Source: Prorocentrum cordatum (taxonomy: Eukaryota; Sar; Dinophyceae; Prorocentrales; Prorocentraceae). Taken from it: 64,000 nt of DNA. The position numbers and the translations under genes were made by a program. The DNA lies in NCBI GenBank assembly GCA_963575745.1, contig CAUYUJ010014262.1, positions 81,901 through 145,900 of the forward strand, read 5' to 3'. Position 1 is the first letter of the stretch. Each line of letters starts with the position of its first letter. Under the pieces are notes generated by a model that saw only the letters and a list, made by a program, of their open reading frames with translations, had not been told where the DNA came from and did not search any database. Below, piece after piece: positions 45,059 through 55,538 of this stretch.

Positions 45059-45174
45059 TGATCCAGGCGAAAAGCAGGTTGGAACATCATAAGACTCAGG
45101 ATGAAAAACCGGTCCTGGGGAATGGGCCGAGACTTCCGGGGACCCCGAATGGAAACAATCACGGTCCGATTGGC

Positions 45175-45430
45175 AAGAGGCGGGTACGCCCCGCAGCGAC
45201 GAGCGCAGATTGCACAACATTTTCCACACGTGGTACAGCAAATCCAGTTTGCGAAGTCTTGTTCGTTGCTCCCATGTCGTCGTAAAAAAACCGGTCCTGG
45301 GGAATGGGCCGAGACTTCTGGGGACCCCGCATGGACACAATCACGACGTCGGCTCTCTGGGCTCCCAGAGGCCGAACACCGCGAGAGGCCTCCCGGCGTG
45401 CTTTTGTGATTTTTCCCAGCGCCAGGGGCG
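45175..45430 (+). repeat. Left arm of a ~255-bp inverted repeat
   Basis: Contains GGGTACGCCCCGCAGCGACG, CCACACGTGG and AGGCCTCCCGGCGTGCTTTT. The reverse complement is at 46190-46450. It includes repeat family R (CCGGTCCTGGGGAATGGGCC). Confidence 0.75.
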
Positions 45431-45542
45431 CTGGGTCCTGGGTTTGTGCCGACTTGTCTTCCTCGACCCTCGGGGCGTCTGAGGAGCCCACCTTGGAGGA
45501 ACGAGCGAAGTGGTGGTCACTGCGTGTTGGTGCAGTGGTGGT

Positions 45543-45615
45543 TTACCAGCCTCGAACGTCTCCCTATCCCTAAGATTGACCAGCATAGGGATAGGGATAT
45601 GTTCCAGGCTGGTAA
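45543..45615. mobile_element. Compact foldback element of family F
   Basis: TTACCAGCC... and ...GGCTGGTAA with CCCTATCCCTAAGAT and AGGGATAGGGATATG inside. Seventy-three bases in all. Related to 2733-2883. Confidence 0.65.
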
Positions 45616-45849
45616 GTGGTGCGTGGAAAGAGTCGCAAAAAAACAAAAACAAAGACAAAAATCAAAAAACAAAAAAAAAAAACAAAAAAATCCGACGTCG
45701 GCTCTCCGGGGAGGAGGGCCGCGCCCACCGCCGGGGCCTCGCGCCCGACGCCGCGGGCCGCCCGCCCGAGGCCGAGGCGCGCGGCCGCGGCCCCGCCGGC
45801 GCCGCCTGCCCAGGTCGACGCCGCCCTGCAGAGCCCCGGGCGCTGGGCT

Positions 45850-46118
45850 TAAGTCGGGCCTGTCCCTCCACAGGGGGGGAATATCCAAGAACAGTTTCAA
45901 AAGATAGTCTGGGAACGCCTTTTTGTTGATATCATTTTTGAATGTTCAAAAATAGTTCTTAAACATAGCCTGGCAACGCCTTTTTTTTAATCACTTTTGA
46001 CTATTTTCGTTTTTGTTGCCTAGTTTTACTTGTCTTGAATCTCTTGGGGGTTATTGTTTGACTATTTTTAGCTTCCTTCCACAATCCGCCTGTAGCGGCC
46101 CGAGGCGCCGCCGACCTA
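45850..46118. mobile_element. Family M element, diverged long form
   Basis: Starts TAAGTCGGGCCTGTCCCTCC, ends with CGCCTGTAG...CCGACCTA. At 269 bp it is the same size as 39437-39706. No target duplication is obvious. It lies between the arms of the large inverted repeat. Confidence 0.6.
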
Positions 46119-46189
46119 AGCCTAAGCGGGCGCCGACGCGCTTGGCCCGAGGCGCCGCTCGCGGCGAGGCTGCGCCCCCAGAGCCCCTG

Positions 46190-46450
46190 GCGCCGGGAAA
46201 ACACAAAAAAAGCACGCCGGGAGGCCTCTCGCGGTGTTCGGCCTCCGGGAGCCCAGAGATCCAACGTCGTGATTGTGTCCGTGCGGGGCCCCCGGAAGTC
46301 TCGGCCCATTCCCCAGGACTGGTTTTGTTTACGACGACATGGGAGCAAAGAACAAGACTTCGCCAACTGGATTTGCTGTACATGGCTATACCACGTGTGG
46401 GAAATGTTGTGCACTCTGCGCTCGTCGCTGCGGGGCATACCCGCCATTTG
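46190..46450 (-). repeat. Right arm of the ~255-bp inverted repeat
   Basis: Reverse complement of 45175-45430 with scattered substitutions, e.g. CTCGTCGCTGCGGGGCATAC and AAGCACGCCGGGAGGCCTCT. Confidence 0.75.
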
Positions 46451-46564
46451 CCCATTGGACCGGATTCTCATCCTGAGCCGTTCTTTGACGGCCCCGAGGC
46501 CCCGCGAGGGCCCCTGGGGGCCGAACACTGCGAGAACCTACGTCTTGATTTGTTCGGTGCGTGG

Positions 46565-46860
46565 GGAAAAGGAGGAGGAGGAGGAGGGGGAGAAGGAGGA
46601 GGAGGAGGAGGAGGAGGAGGAGGAGGAGGAATGGGAGAGGAGAGGGGAGGAGGGGAGGAGGAGGAGGGGGAGGAGGAGGAGGAGGAGGAGGGAGGAGGGG
46701 AGGGAGGGGGAGGAGGAGGAGGGAGGAGGGGGGAGGGAGGAGGGAGGAGAGGAGGAGGGAGGAGGAGGAGGAGGAGGAGGAGGAGGAGGAGGAGAGAAGA
46801 GGAGGAGGAGGAGGAGGAGGAGGAGGAAGAGGAGGAGGAGGAGGAGGAGGAGGAGGAGAT
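46565..46860. repeat. 0.3-kb GGA tract
   Basis: GGA/GGG-rich, stop-free in several frames. Not coding. Confidence 0.95.
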
Positions 46861-47084
46861 CTCTGGGTCCGCAGCAGGCGCGGCCTCGTCGCCGCGCGGC
46901 GGCGCCGCGGGCCAAAGCGCGCCGGCGCCCGCGGGCGGCGCGGCGCCCAGGAAGGGCGGACTCGCAGGGAGCGGCCGCCGCCGCGGCGGGGAGCTCCTCC
47001 TCCGCCCACGGCGCCCCGGCTCTGGCTCCCTCGCTTTGGGTGACTTAAACCCAGACCCCCTCGAGTCATGAAAAAATCACGACG

Positions 47085-47235
47085 GGAGGTTTTTCTATGT
47101 TTTCGGCGTCCGGGGGCCCTTACCGGCCCTCGGGACCGTCAAAAAACAACTCGGGGTGAAAAGCTGGTCCCGGCGAAGAGGTCCGGACCTCTGGGGGTCG
47201 CGTCATGAAAAAATCATGACGTCGGGGGTCTGGGA
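47085..47235. repeat. Dispersed repeat R (CGTCAAAAAACGACTCAGG / CGGTCCTGGGGAATGGG)
   Basis: One of about ten fragments of a family also seen near 25345, 27415, 44735, 45100, 45285, 46255, 46470, 51030 and 54385. They share GGCCCTCG.CGGGCCTCGG.A.CGTC and GAAGTCTCGACCCATTCCCC in either orientation. Confidence 0.65.
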
Positions 47236-47279
47236 AGGGGGTCCAGCTGTAAGGGGGTGGTGCCACAGATCTGGGGCAC

Positions 47280-47450
47280 TTGAATTGCACATGCACTGCG
47301 CCGGAGAATTGTTTGCACTGTTTCGCCAGTAGTGTATTGCACACGGAAATACAGCAATACATTCGTACCCTGGGATGTATTGCACGCCTCAAATGTATTG
47401 CAACCCCGCACATCTATTGCACCCAATCTATTGCACCACCCCCTTGTCGC
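47280..47450. repeat. TGTATTGCAC short tandem-like motif
   Basis: The word (T)GTATTGCA or its variants (TTTGCACTG, TCTATTGCACC) occurs about seven times within 170 bases. Function unknown. Confidence 0.5.
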
Positions 47451-47649
47451 TGGACCCCCTTTTGGGTCAACCCGACTCGCGTGCTCGGTGTTCACGTCCT
47501 CCTCCTCCCCTGAGATCCCGGCGAGTCAATTTTCTCGAGCTGGGCGTCTTCGCCTGTCTCCGAGACCCTCACAGCTCGATCTGGCTAGCCCGGAAAATGG
47601 CGCAGCAAGATAGGGTCTTGGGCTCCGGGCGTGATTTCTCGCGATGCCT

Positions 47650-48125
47650 TCATTTTTCGCCCTCCTCGAAGTCCGCCTCGCCCTCCTCGAAGTCTTCCTC
47701 GCGTCCGAGGTCGAAGTGGCTCCGGCAGACCTGGCGCGGGGCGTCCGCGGGGCGTTGGTCAGCACAGGGCTTCGTGGCGGATCAAGCCGTGGGGTCCTCG
47801 GCGACATAGCCCGTCGATTGGGGTCCCCTGGGGGGATTCCGATCTTTGCCTTCGTCTGGGCTGCAGCCTGGGTCTACTCCGGGATGGAGCGCCCGAGGGG
47901 GCAAAAAGGGGTAGGCGCCGCAGTCGCACGACGGGATGAAGGCCGGCAGCAGGAATGCCTCGTGGTCGCCGCGGTTAGCGCCGGCGTCAGTGGCCCAGCG
48001 CCGGGTTGGCCCAGCCGTGGCAGGGACCTCTATGACGATGTCCCTGAAGTTGATCTCGCTGTTGAAGTGGTCGTGGTGGTACTTCTCCCCCGCGGCCGCC
48101 GCCTCGGCGACAAGCGGTCGCCGCC
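47650..48125 (-). CDS. Unknown protein, last two exons
   Basis: Exon A (to 47806) reads GEKYHHDHFNSEINFRDIVI, then EVPATAGPTRRWATDAGANR and HEAFLLPAFIPSCDCGAYP. A 75-base candidate intron (47731-47805) starts GTCGCC, holds GTGCTGACC as a possible branch site and ends GCCAG. It removes an in-frame TGA at 47782-47784 and joins STGY to exon B, VCRSHFDLGREEDFEEGEAD, ending at a stop at 47650. Exon B is acidic. Without splicing the TGA would truncate the protein. The 5' limit of exon A is unclear. Upstream at 48377-48435 is a TCC tract that may be intronic. I do not recognise the family. Composition, consistent frame and the splice match argue that this is real. Confidence 0.5.
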
Positions 48126-48173
48126 GCCTCGCGGCGCGACGGGCTGCGGTGGGGCCGAGCGTCGCGGCCTCCC

Positions 48174-48254
48174 GTGCTCAGGCTCGACTTCGCGCTGGGA
48201 GGACCAGGGCCGCCCAAGTGGTGGGCAGCCCCCCGTGTTCTGGCTCGACTTCGC
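48174..48254. repeat. Direct repeat GGCTCGACTTCGCG, 57 bp apart
   Basis: CCCGTG..C.GGCTCGACTTCGCG occurs at 48174 and 48231. It could be a target duplication or a simple tandem copy. Confidence 0.5.
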
Positions 48255-48499
48255 GGGCTCCGCGGCCGCTATGGCGCGAGGCGGCTGGGCGCCCCGCACG
48301 GTTGTCCGCCCTCCTGGGATCCCTCCCGCCCCTTCTGACGGGGCTGGGCGGGGAGGCTCCCCCCTGAGAGGCAGCAGCTTCTTCCTCCTCCTACTCCTCC
48401 TCCTCCTCCTCCTCCTCCTCCTCATCCTCCTCCTCTATGTCGCACCCAGAGGCCAGTCACAAGAGCAGCCCGGGCGTGTCGCCTGAGACTTCCTCACCA

Positions 48500-48890
48500 C
48501 TTACGACCCTGAAGCTTGATCATTGGCAACAGCTTCACATATTGAGGGCGGCCGTTTTCAGAATGTGGCTCTCGTCTTAGCGCCGCGCACATGGCTTTTT
48601 GTATTAACATGAAACATTCGCACGAGCTTCACATATTGAGGGCGGCCGTTTTCAACATGTGGCGCTTGCCTTCGTGCCGCGCGCATTCGTGTTAAACGTT
48701 TGCAAGACTGTCGCGGGTTCCCATTGCGAACGTGCCAGACATTGTGTTTTGGAGCGGTTCGCGATTGTCAGGGCGCACCAATTACGTTGACTCGCGGTGC
48801 GGAAATCCCACGATTTAGGATCGTCAAGACGCAACCGTCAGGTTGACTAGTGGCGTTGAAGTTCCAAGAGTGGTTGGTGTTCGACGGTTG
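48500..48890. repeat. Dispersed repeat S, third copy
   Basis: GGGCGGCCGTTTTCA.AATGTGGC occurs twice, with TCTCG.CTTAG and later AAGACGCAACCGTCAGGTTGA, which resembles CAGGACGCAACAGTCGAATC at 29583. Confidence 0.65.
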
Positions 48891-49639
48891 TCTCCCAACG
48901 GGGCGCTGTCCTCAGTGGAAATGAATCTTCTAGGCACCTATGAAGAGGGAGCTTGGGTGGAGGGTGTGTTCCAACATCGTCTATGAGTCTTGGGTATTCC
49001 CTGGCCCTCATCTTTCCCCTCTTCCTCCTCCTGCTCCTCCTCCTCCTCTTCCGCCCCCAGAGGGGTGCCTCGGTGAGTGGGCGGCTCATCGGGCCCCCGG
49101 GGGAACACTACAACCCGCTCAGCCGTCCTTCGGGGCGCCGCTGTGGGTTAGGTCGGGTCCTTGGGTGTCGGGCTGTCCCGCTTGGCCGCTCGGGCCAGGG
49201 GGCGCAGCGTGACCCTCAGGGCACGGCCTCACCTGCCGCGAAAAAACACCCACTTGCGGGTGGTGGTGGGTGCGGAGGGACTAAACTGCTGGGGTCCTGT
49301 CCGCCCCAGCGCCAGTCTCCGCACTCGGGTTCTCCCGCACCACGAGGTGGTCGGGTGAGGCTCATGGATGCGTGCCACCTGGTCCCCCTTGGGCAAGGGG
49401 ACCTGCGGGGGGGAGTTTGTGGGCTCCGCTCAGTCTCGCGCCAGGTGGCCCGCCTGTGCGGCCGAGGGAGTTCCAGGGTTCCGACCTGCAGAGGCGGGCA
49501 GAGGCTCGGGTCAGCGTGAGTGAGTAGTTTGCGCGCGCAGGAGCGGCGGAAGCGCCGCTGGGGCTGCCTCTCCTGGTCCTCCCCTCCTCCCCACCCCCTC
49601 CGCTCCTCCCTCGGCCCCTGCCCCGAGGTTTTTCAAGGC

Positions 49640-50336
49640 AGTGGGAGGAGGAGGAGGAGGAGGAGGAGGAGGAGGAGGAGGAGGAGGAGGGGGATGAGGA
49701 GGAGGTGGGAAGTTTGTTTACGCGCCGACAGGTGCGGCGTAGCAGTGCCCGGGCAGCTGCTCCGCCAAGAGGCCTGGGGCTGAGGCCGCCCGGCCACTGC
49801 CCGCCGCGACCGCGTGCGCGGGCGTGCCGAGCGGTGTGGCACTCGTTCCAGGGCCTGACCACGGGTATCAAAAGCTCCCGCTCCTCTTCCTCTTCCTCCG
49901 CATGTTGTAAAGTTGGGAAGACTTCCAGTGCTATGCGTGTAGCGTCCTTCCTTCTCCTCCTTCTCCTCCTCCTCCTCCTCCTCCTCCTCCTCCTTTTCCT
50001 CCTCCTCCTTTTCCTCCTCCTCCTCCTTTTCCTCCTCCTTTTTCCCCCTTCTCCTCCTCCTCCTCCTCCTCCTTTTCCTCCTCCTCCTTTTCCTCCTCCT
50101 CCTCCTCCTTTTCCTCCTCCTCCTCCTTTTCCTCCTCCTCCTCCTCCTTCTCCTCCTCCTCGCCGCGCAGGGGGGAGAAAGGGGGATACGCAGGGCTGGC
50201 CCTCCTGGCCCACGCTCATGAACGACACCGCCCAGATCATGTGGGCCACCGCCGCCGTGTCCGCCTCTTCGTGCTGCCGCAGGAACCTCGCGCGCCGCGC
50301 GCGCGGGCGCCGCGCGGGCGGCGAAGGGGGGAGCAC
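49640..50336 (-). CDS. Possible exons of an unknown gene separated by TCC tracts
   Basis: Minus-strand segments with protein-like composition: RFLRQHEEADTAAVAHMIWA then VSFMSVGQEGQPCVS (about 50290-50175), and after the GGA/TCC tract (50160-49950) ALEVFPTLQHAEEEEEEREL then LIPVVRPWNECHTARH (about 49930-49800). Short imperfect inverted repeats (CCAGCCCTGCGTA and, inverted, a TATGCGT...CTGG word) flank the tract, as in the introns of the 60.4-kb gene. No family recognised, no start found. Confidence 0.3.
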
Positions 50337-50422
50337 TGCGGCGAGGCAGAAAACAGATCAGAAGGAAGAATCGTATGGGAGTTCTGCGCGGACGTCTTGG
50401 ACCTGCGCTGACCCCCCCCCTC

Positions 50423-50544
50423 GCCATCGCTCGGACGTCCACTCCCTGTGCACTCGCCGGCTTCGCGTGGGCATTTTCGCACGATGGTCCGAGGTGCTCC
50501 TCGATGGCCCCCGCCGAGAATGATGAGCACGTCCGAGCGATGCC
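50423..50544. mobile_element. TIR element with GCCATCGCTCGGACGT ends, copy 2
   Basis: Same ends as 33529-33655. The interior differs mainly by short indels. Directly after it, 50545-50640 resembles part of the foldback family at 53817. Confidence 0.7.
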
Positions 50545-50639
50545 AGGAGCCTGGCGCGCGGAGCGCGGCAGGGGCGGCGCCGGAGGCACCGCCAGGGGCA
50601 CCCAGCGCAGATCCAAGGAATCCGCGCGGAGCACCGACA

Positions 50640-51950
50640 GCTTATATGTATGCAGTCTGTTTTCTCGTCTAGAGAGAGGTCGCCGTGGGCTCTTGAGATC
50701 CTGGCGTTTCGTATGTTTGAACTCGAGCGATTCTGCCTCGTTTCGGGCCCCAAGTGCGGCTCGAGTGATGCCGCAGAGAGATGGGGCCCAGGGCTCCGGT
50801 GGACTCTGTCATACCGCCGACCGCCCTGGACTACTCGGGGTGCCTGTTGAGACCAGTCGTGGGGCTTCTTGAGGCCAGTCGGAATTGCCTTTGGGGGTTC
50901 TGTGCGCAACCTGAAGTCTTACCAACCACTGCGGCGAGAAAGGTCGGCGTGGGCTCGAGACAGCGGGCGCAGACCGCGAACGAAGTCCAGACATCAGATG
51001 TATAGTTTTGTCAATGCGCAGTCCCCGAAGGTCCCGACCCTGTCCCCAAGGCCAGCTTCTCATCCCGAGTAGTCTGCTGACGGCCCCAGGGTCCTGCGAA
51101 GGCCTCCAGAGGCCAAAGGCGGGGAAACACCTCCGCTGTTCTTTTGTTGTTTCAACGCGTTGGACGTCTGAAAAACACGTTGAAACCACTTCCGCCGACG
51201 TGCTGGGGCGCGACCTCTCGCGGCCAGACGCCCGTCGGGGATCCGCTGACCCGGATCCATCCAAACCCGGGTCAGTCAGGGTTTGTTGGGTCTTGCAAGA
51301 TGCTGCGCGACCCTGCAGGATCCTGCACCCAAGCCCGCGTCGATGCGACCCTGGCACTCCAGGATCCTGCAAGATCCGGCGTTCTGGCTGACCCCCTATT
51401 TGCATTGACCCCCCTCTCAAGGCTCCCGACTGAATCGTTGTTTGCTGGCCCTGGGGCCATGGAGTGGCCCCTGGAGGCCCAAAGTGGCCGGGCACCTCGC
51501 GTCATGCTATCGCTCGGGGCCCGAGGCGTCATCCTGGCCATGGCCGTCGCGCTTCTGCCCCCGAGTGAGGGGCAACGGCAGGCCCCGTCTCAAAACGCCC
51601 AGGCCCGAGCCCGGCAGAGGCCCCGGGCACCCCCGGAGCCAAGAGCCACAGGCCACCCAAGCGTCCACGCCATGAACACCCACCCATCTGACCTGAAATA
51701 GCGTCCGACCCCAATTAGGGTCCCCGACGTTCAACTTAAGGTCGCGACGTTAGTTCCCACCAGCCCTCTGGGCGGGTCGTTGGGGCGTCCAAGATGGCCC
51801 AAGACGTCTCCAAGAGCGAAAAGGCGAGAAAGCCAACAAAAACATGGATTTCCTTAGGTTTTGGACGGATTTTGGCCTCTGTTGGGGCCCAAGAGGCGAT
51901 TCGAGGCACTCTAGAGGGGGGCAAGGCTAATTGACCACCTCCCCTTCTTT
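50640..51950. other. Mixed repeat fragments, no supported gene
   Basis: Contains a fragment of the CGATTCTGCCTCGTTTCGGG repeat (50727-50805), a fragment of repeat R (51030-51150) and a GATCCTGCA-rich stretch (51290-51380). No convincing protein. Confidence 0.45.
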
Positions 51951-51999
51951 GATAGATCTCCTCCAACATGGCCCCAAGAGCGCCCCGGAGAAGGAGAAA

Positions 52000-52235
52000 A
52001 GGATGATGATGAGGAGGAGGAGGAGGAGGAGAAAGAGGAAGAGGAAGAGGAGGACGAGGACGAGGATGAGGAGGAGGACGCGGAGGAGGGGGAGGAGGAG
52101 GCGGAGAGGCAAGCGGAGGAGGGAGGAGGAGAGGTAGGTGGAAGAGGGGCAGGCGGGGAAGGAGGATAATGAGAAATAGGAGGAAAAGCAAGAGGAGGCG
52201 GAGGAGGAGGAGGAGGAGGAGGAGGAGGAGGAGAA
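52000..52235. repeat. GGA-rich tract
   Basis: GGA/GAGGAC triplets. On the minus strand it lies at the 3' end of the leader-bearing retrocopy and may be intronic. Confidence 0.9.
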
Positions 52236-52244
52236 CCATATTTC

Positions 52245-52634
52245 TGGAGCGAGCGAGGAGCACCTGGGAACGCGGTGGACACCTTACAACCCTTCGCGTC
52301 CGCATGGAGTGCGACGCTCCAACGTCGCACGGCTTCGCGATCAGGTGTGAGACCGTGGAGGAGGGCTCGAAGAGCCAGTGCGAGAGCAAGAATGCAGTCC
52401 GCGAGCTCGGGATCCCTAAAAAACATCCTCGAGGCAGCCGTGCCGAGACTGCAACTCCGCCTGCAGAGCGTGCAGTGAAACAGATAAGTGACGACTGGCA
52501 CCATCTGCCGACAACCTGGTCTGCTCGCAGGCTAGCTTCCGATACTTGGCAGAAAGATTCACTGGGCGCGCATCCGCGCCCTCCCGAGACATCTCACAAA
52601 TCTGCAGGGCTCCGGCAGTGCCGCCTCCGGACAT
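52245..52634 (-). pseudogene. Retrocopy of an unknown gene behind a tandem leader relic
   Basis: From the Met at 52634 the frame begins MSGGGTAGALQICEMSREGA and runs to LQSRHGCLEDVF, stopping at 52416. The stop falls directly after a run of six Ts. Dropping one T continues in an equally protein-like frame, RDPELADCILALALALRALL then EAVRRWSVALHADAKGC, up to the GGA tract. A single-base homopolymer insertion therefore probably broke the frame, or the assembly has a T-run error. The family is not recognised. The first 45 bases after the leader relic are 5' untranslated. Confidence 0.5.
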
Positions 52635-52679
52635 TGCCCATGCGCGATGCGGAACTGGCGAGCAGGGGTTTGAGACCAG

Positions 52680-52715
52680 CTTGAGCCCAAATGGCTTGAG
52701 CCGAAATGGCAACGG
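52680..52715 (-). other. Tandem spliced-leader relics (two leaders in a row)
   Basis: On the minus strand: CCGTTGCCATTTCGGCTCAAG (two mismatches to the dinoSL) followed at once by CCATTTGGGCTCAAG (15 bases, one mismatch). A full-length leader joined to a truncated older one is the signature expected when a retrocopied gene is transcribed, trans-spliced again and retrocopied a second time, as described for dinoflagellates. Both copies have mutated, so the event is old. Confidence 0.88.
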
Positions 52716-52775
52716 CAGGAGGAGGAGGAGGAGGAGGAGGAGGAGAAGGAGGAGGAGGAGGAGGAGGAGGAGGAG
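52716..52775. repeat. (GGA)n microsatellite
   Basis: A GGA run immediately 5' of the tandem leader relic on the minus strand, as at 12304. Confidence 0.93.
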
Positions 52776-52915
52776 AAGCCGCCTCTGCGGCTGGAGGGCC
52801 CGCGCTCCTTCCCCTCGCGAGCGCGGGGCCCGCCGGCGCCTCCTCACCAGCAGCTCCACGACCGGCTCCATCTTCAGCTCCAGGGTCTCGGTGAGCTCCT
52901 CTGCGCGGGGATCCC
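52776..52915 (-). CDS. Possible exon of unknown gene
   Basis: The minus frame reads RAEELTETLELKMEPVVELL then VRRRRRAPRSRGEGARAL, ending in the GGA tract. It is composition-based only, with no family recognised. Confidence 0.2.
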
Positions 52916-53816
52916 ACCCGTGCCCGCCCGCGGAACAAAGGGCCCCCCCGCGGCGGAGGGCCGACGCGCTGCAACCGCCCAGGCGCTCGGCGCTGTGCTC
53001 TCTCCAGCCGGTGCTCCGGCCTCGGTTTCGGAACTCGGGGGGGCCGAAAACGGTCCAAGAAGGGCCCACGAGGGCCTGAGACGGTCCAAGGGGGCCCCAA
53101 GACGGCCCCACGAGAGCACCATGATGGCCCCAAGAGGCTCCGCAGAGGGCCCGAAGAGGCGTTTGGGAGCCAGCAAGGGCCCAGACGGAGTCCTTGAACG
53201 GCCACGTTGGGGCTCTTTAGGGCCCTTTCTGGGCCCCCTCTTCACCCTTCGTTGAGGCCATCCCCCATTACCACCCGCCCGAATGCATCGGGGGCGAAAG
53301 GCTACCACGGGGCAGCGGTCGGGACTTCTGGAGCCGCGGATGGAAAAGAACAACAGAACAGATCGGCGGATGTCAGAGAGCGGCGGGGGCCGGGGGGCGG
53401 CGACGGCGACGAGGGCGTCGGCGGCGACGTGGCCCGAGAGAGGGTAGGAGGGAGGCGGCGATGGGCGGTGGCACTCTTGAGGGAGGTGGCACGGAGGGGA
53501 GTGGCCCCGCGTCCCGCGACCCGCCAGCGTGGCAGACGCGGGTGCGGGCACAGCGCCCCCTGCCCAGCAGGACATCGATCCCTGCCTCTGCGCCGTGCGC
53601 TCGCGCGCAGCCCTGGCAGCTGTCTGAGTAGCCCGCGGGCCGCGCGCACAGCTGGCTGAGAGGTGGTGCCGCGCAGTGGCGCGCGAGCCGACGCGCAACG
53701 GCTGCGATTGCCATCGGCCGCCGAGCTGCCTGAGCGGCGAGCAACAGCTCACGAGATCAGGAAGTCCGGCACCGTCTTGGCAGGCTGAGGCTGCGCACAG
53801 ACGGCCTCCCCAGGCA

Positions 53817-54016
53817 TAGGGGAGCAAAAAATGGCATAAACAAAAAAAACTCGGAGGTCCGTGCGGATTCCTCGGATCGGCGCTGGACCCCGGTCGTTGG
53901 CGCGCGGAGCGCGCCAGGGGCGGCGCCGGAGGCGCCGCCGGGGGGCCTCAGCGCCGATCCGAGAAATCCGCGCGGACCTCTGAGTTTTTATGTTTATGCC
54001 ACTTTTTGTTCCCCTG
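53817..54016. mobile_element. Diverged 200-bp foldback element (family T-like)
   Basis: TAGGGGAGCAAAAAATGGCA and, inverted, TGCCACTTTTTGTTCCCCTG, with matching CCG.GCGGATT.CTCGGATC arms. Same family as 23800-24002. The flanking 5-mers (AGGCA, AGTGA) no longer match well. Confidence 0.75.
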
Positions 54017-54192
54017 AGTGACTACCTACCAGACCACCCCAACCCAACCCGAAGACCCGAATTGGACCCGAAGTTCGGGTTGGGGGGGTACGGGTTCCAC
54101 GTTTTTTTTCAGTGTTCCCCGACCCCCCCAACTGGAAATGGAGGGCAAATTGAGGCCTTCGGGTTGGGTTGGGGTGGTTTGGTGAGTGGTGA
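54017..54192. mobile_element. Family G foldback element, uninterrupted copy
   Basis: CCTACCAGACCACCCCAACC and, inverted, GGTTGGGGTGGTTTGGTGAG. It abuts the preceding foldback element directly and serves as reference for the nested copy at 25968. Confidence 0.75.
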
Positions 54193-54770
54193 CTGAGGCA
54201 GTCCCCGCTGGCCTCAGCGGGCCCCCCGAGCAGTCCAGGGCGCCACCCGGGGCGCCGCCAGAGGCGGTGCCAGGGTGCTCACCTGGGGGGGCCTGCCGAG
54301 GCCGGCCGGGACTGCCTGGGAGGGCTGCCTGCACGCAGCCCGAACCCTTCCCACAGCACCTCCTCCCCCAGAGATCCGATGTCTTGATTTTTTCAAGACG
54401 GGTCTCGGGAAGTCTCGACCCATTCCCCAAGACCGGTTTTTCGTCCTGAATCGTTTTTTGACGGTCCCGGGGCCCGGCGAGGGCCCCTAGGGGCCGAAAC
54501 TAGCGAAAAACCTCCGTCTTGATTTTTTCAATGCGTTGGATCTCTGGGCCCAAGCAGTAGCTGCGCGACGCACATGTGGTTTCTCCGTCGTCAGTCCGTC
54601 AAGTCGACCACCGGATCCAGAGGGCGCTTGCGCCCGGTGCCCCTGCGCTCCGCCTCGTGCTCTGCTCGGTGCTCGTCGGGGCCGCCCTGCTCCCAGGCGA
54701 CCGGCGGCGCCGCCGACGGGGGTGGCACGCACGAGTCGATGTGCCGCTTCAGCTCGGCGAACCTTGAAGG

Positions 54771-55163
54771 GGCCCCAGGACACACAAATAAATACACACA
54801 AATAAAACAAATCCCAATATTTTTCCATATTTTCTGGGTTTCTGTCTTCCCCCCCACTTCCCATATTTTCCCATCTTTTCTGGGGAATCGACGATTAATT
54901 GTGTCTGTGTGTTTCTTCCTCCTAAAACCTGAGGGGCAACGCTCGGGGAGGGGGATCGGCTCCGAGGGGGAGGCATCGACCTGGAATCGGCGATGCATCG
55001 CCGGTGGGTCGGCAGCTCCGCGCGGTCCTGGGCGCAATGGGCTATCGGGCCCCCATCGGCGACCAATGGGCGATTGGGGGATCATGTGCCCCCCCCTGAA
55101 CCTGTCACCCTCCCCCCTCACGTTGCCTGCAGGATCAGTCAGCATCGCATCGGGAAGTCGCGT
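54771..55163. repeat. ~400-bp module shared with 26460-26866
   Basis: Repeat P followed by the GGCAACG...CGTTGCC segment, nearly identical to the 26-kb copy. It continues to GGGAAGTCGCGT, where a family M element inserted. Confidence 0.85.
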
Positions 55164-55320
55164 TAAGTCAGGCCTGTCCCCCTACAGGGGGATTTTTGAC
55201 GAAAACTAAAAAATACTTCAAAAATAATCAACAAGATAGTCCAGAAATAGTCTGGGGACTATTTTCTTGGGTATCTTTGATTTTTCGTCGAAATCCCTGT
55301 AGGGGGACAAGCCCGACTTA
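55164..55320. mobile_element. Family M element with 10-bp duplication and a paralogous pre-insertion site
   Basis: Starts TAAGTCAGGCCTGTCCCCCT, ends AGGGGGACAAGCCCGACTTA. Length 157 bp. Flanks GAAGTCGCGT and GAAGTCGCCT differ at one base. The paralogous site near 26855 reads GGGAAGTCGCGTTTTCC with a single copy and no element. Confidence 0.85.
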
Positions 55321-55538
55321 GAAGTCGCCTCGGCTCGGAGTGTGCGCCGGGTCGGGCCGCATCGGCACGACGTCGAGATCGAATCGGCTCGCCCCGCTGC
55401 CCCAGGATGCACAACCGCGCCATGTAAGCTGCGGGCCGCATCGAATCGCCAGGACGTCGAAATCGAACCGGATCGAACTGGCCTAACACGTTACATTGTC
55501 GAACCGGATGGGCCGGATCGAAATGGGCCCTGCCCGTC

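Noticed and set aside
47782-47784. In-frame TGA as selenocysteine
   Set aside because: A simple GT-AG intron explains it, and no selenocysteine-insertion hairpin or selenoprotein motif was recognised.
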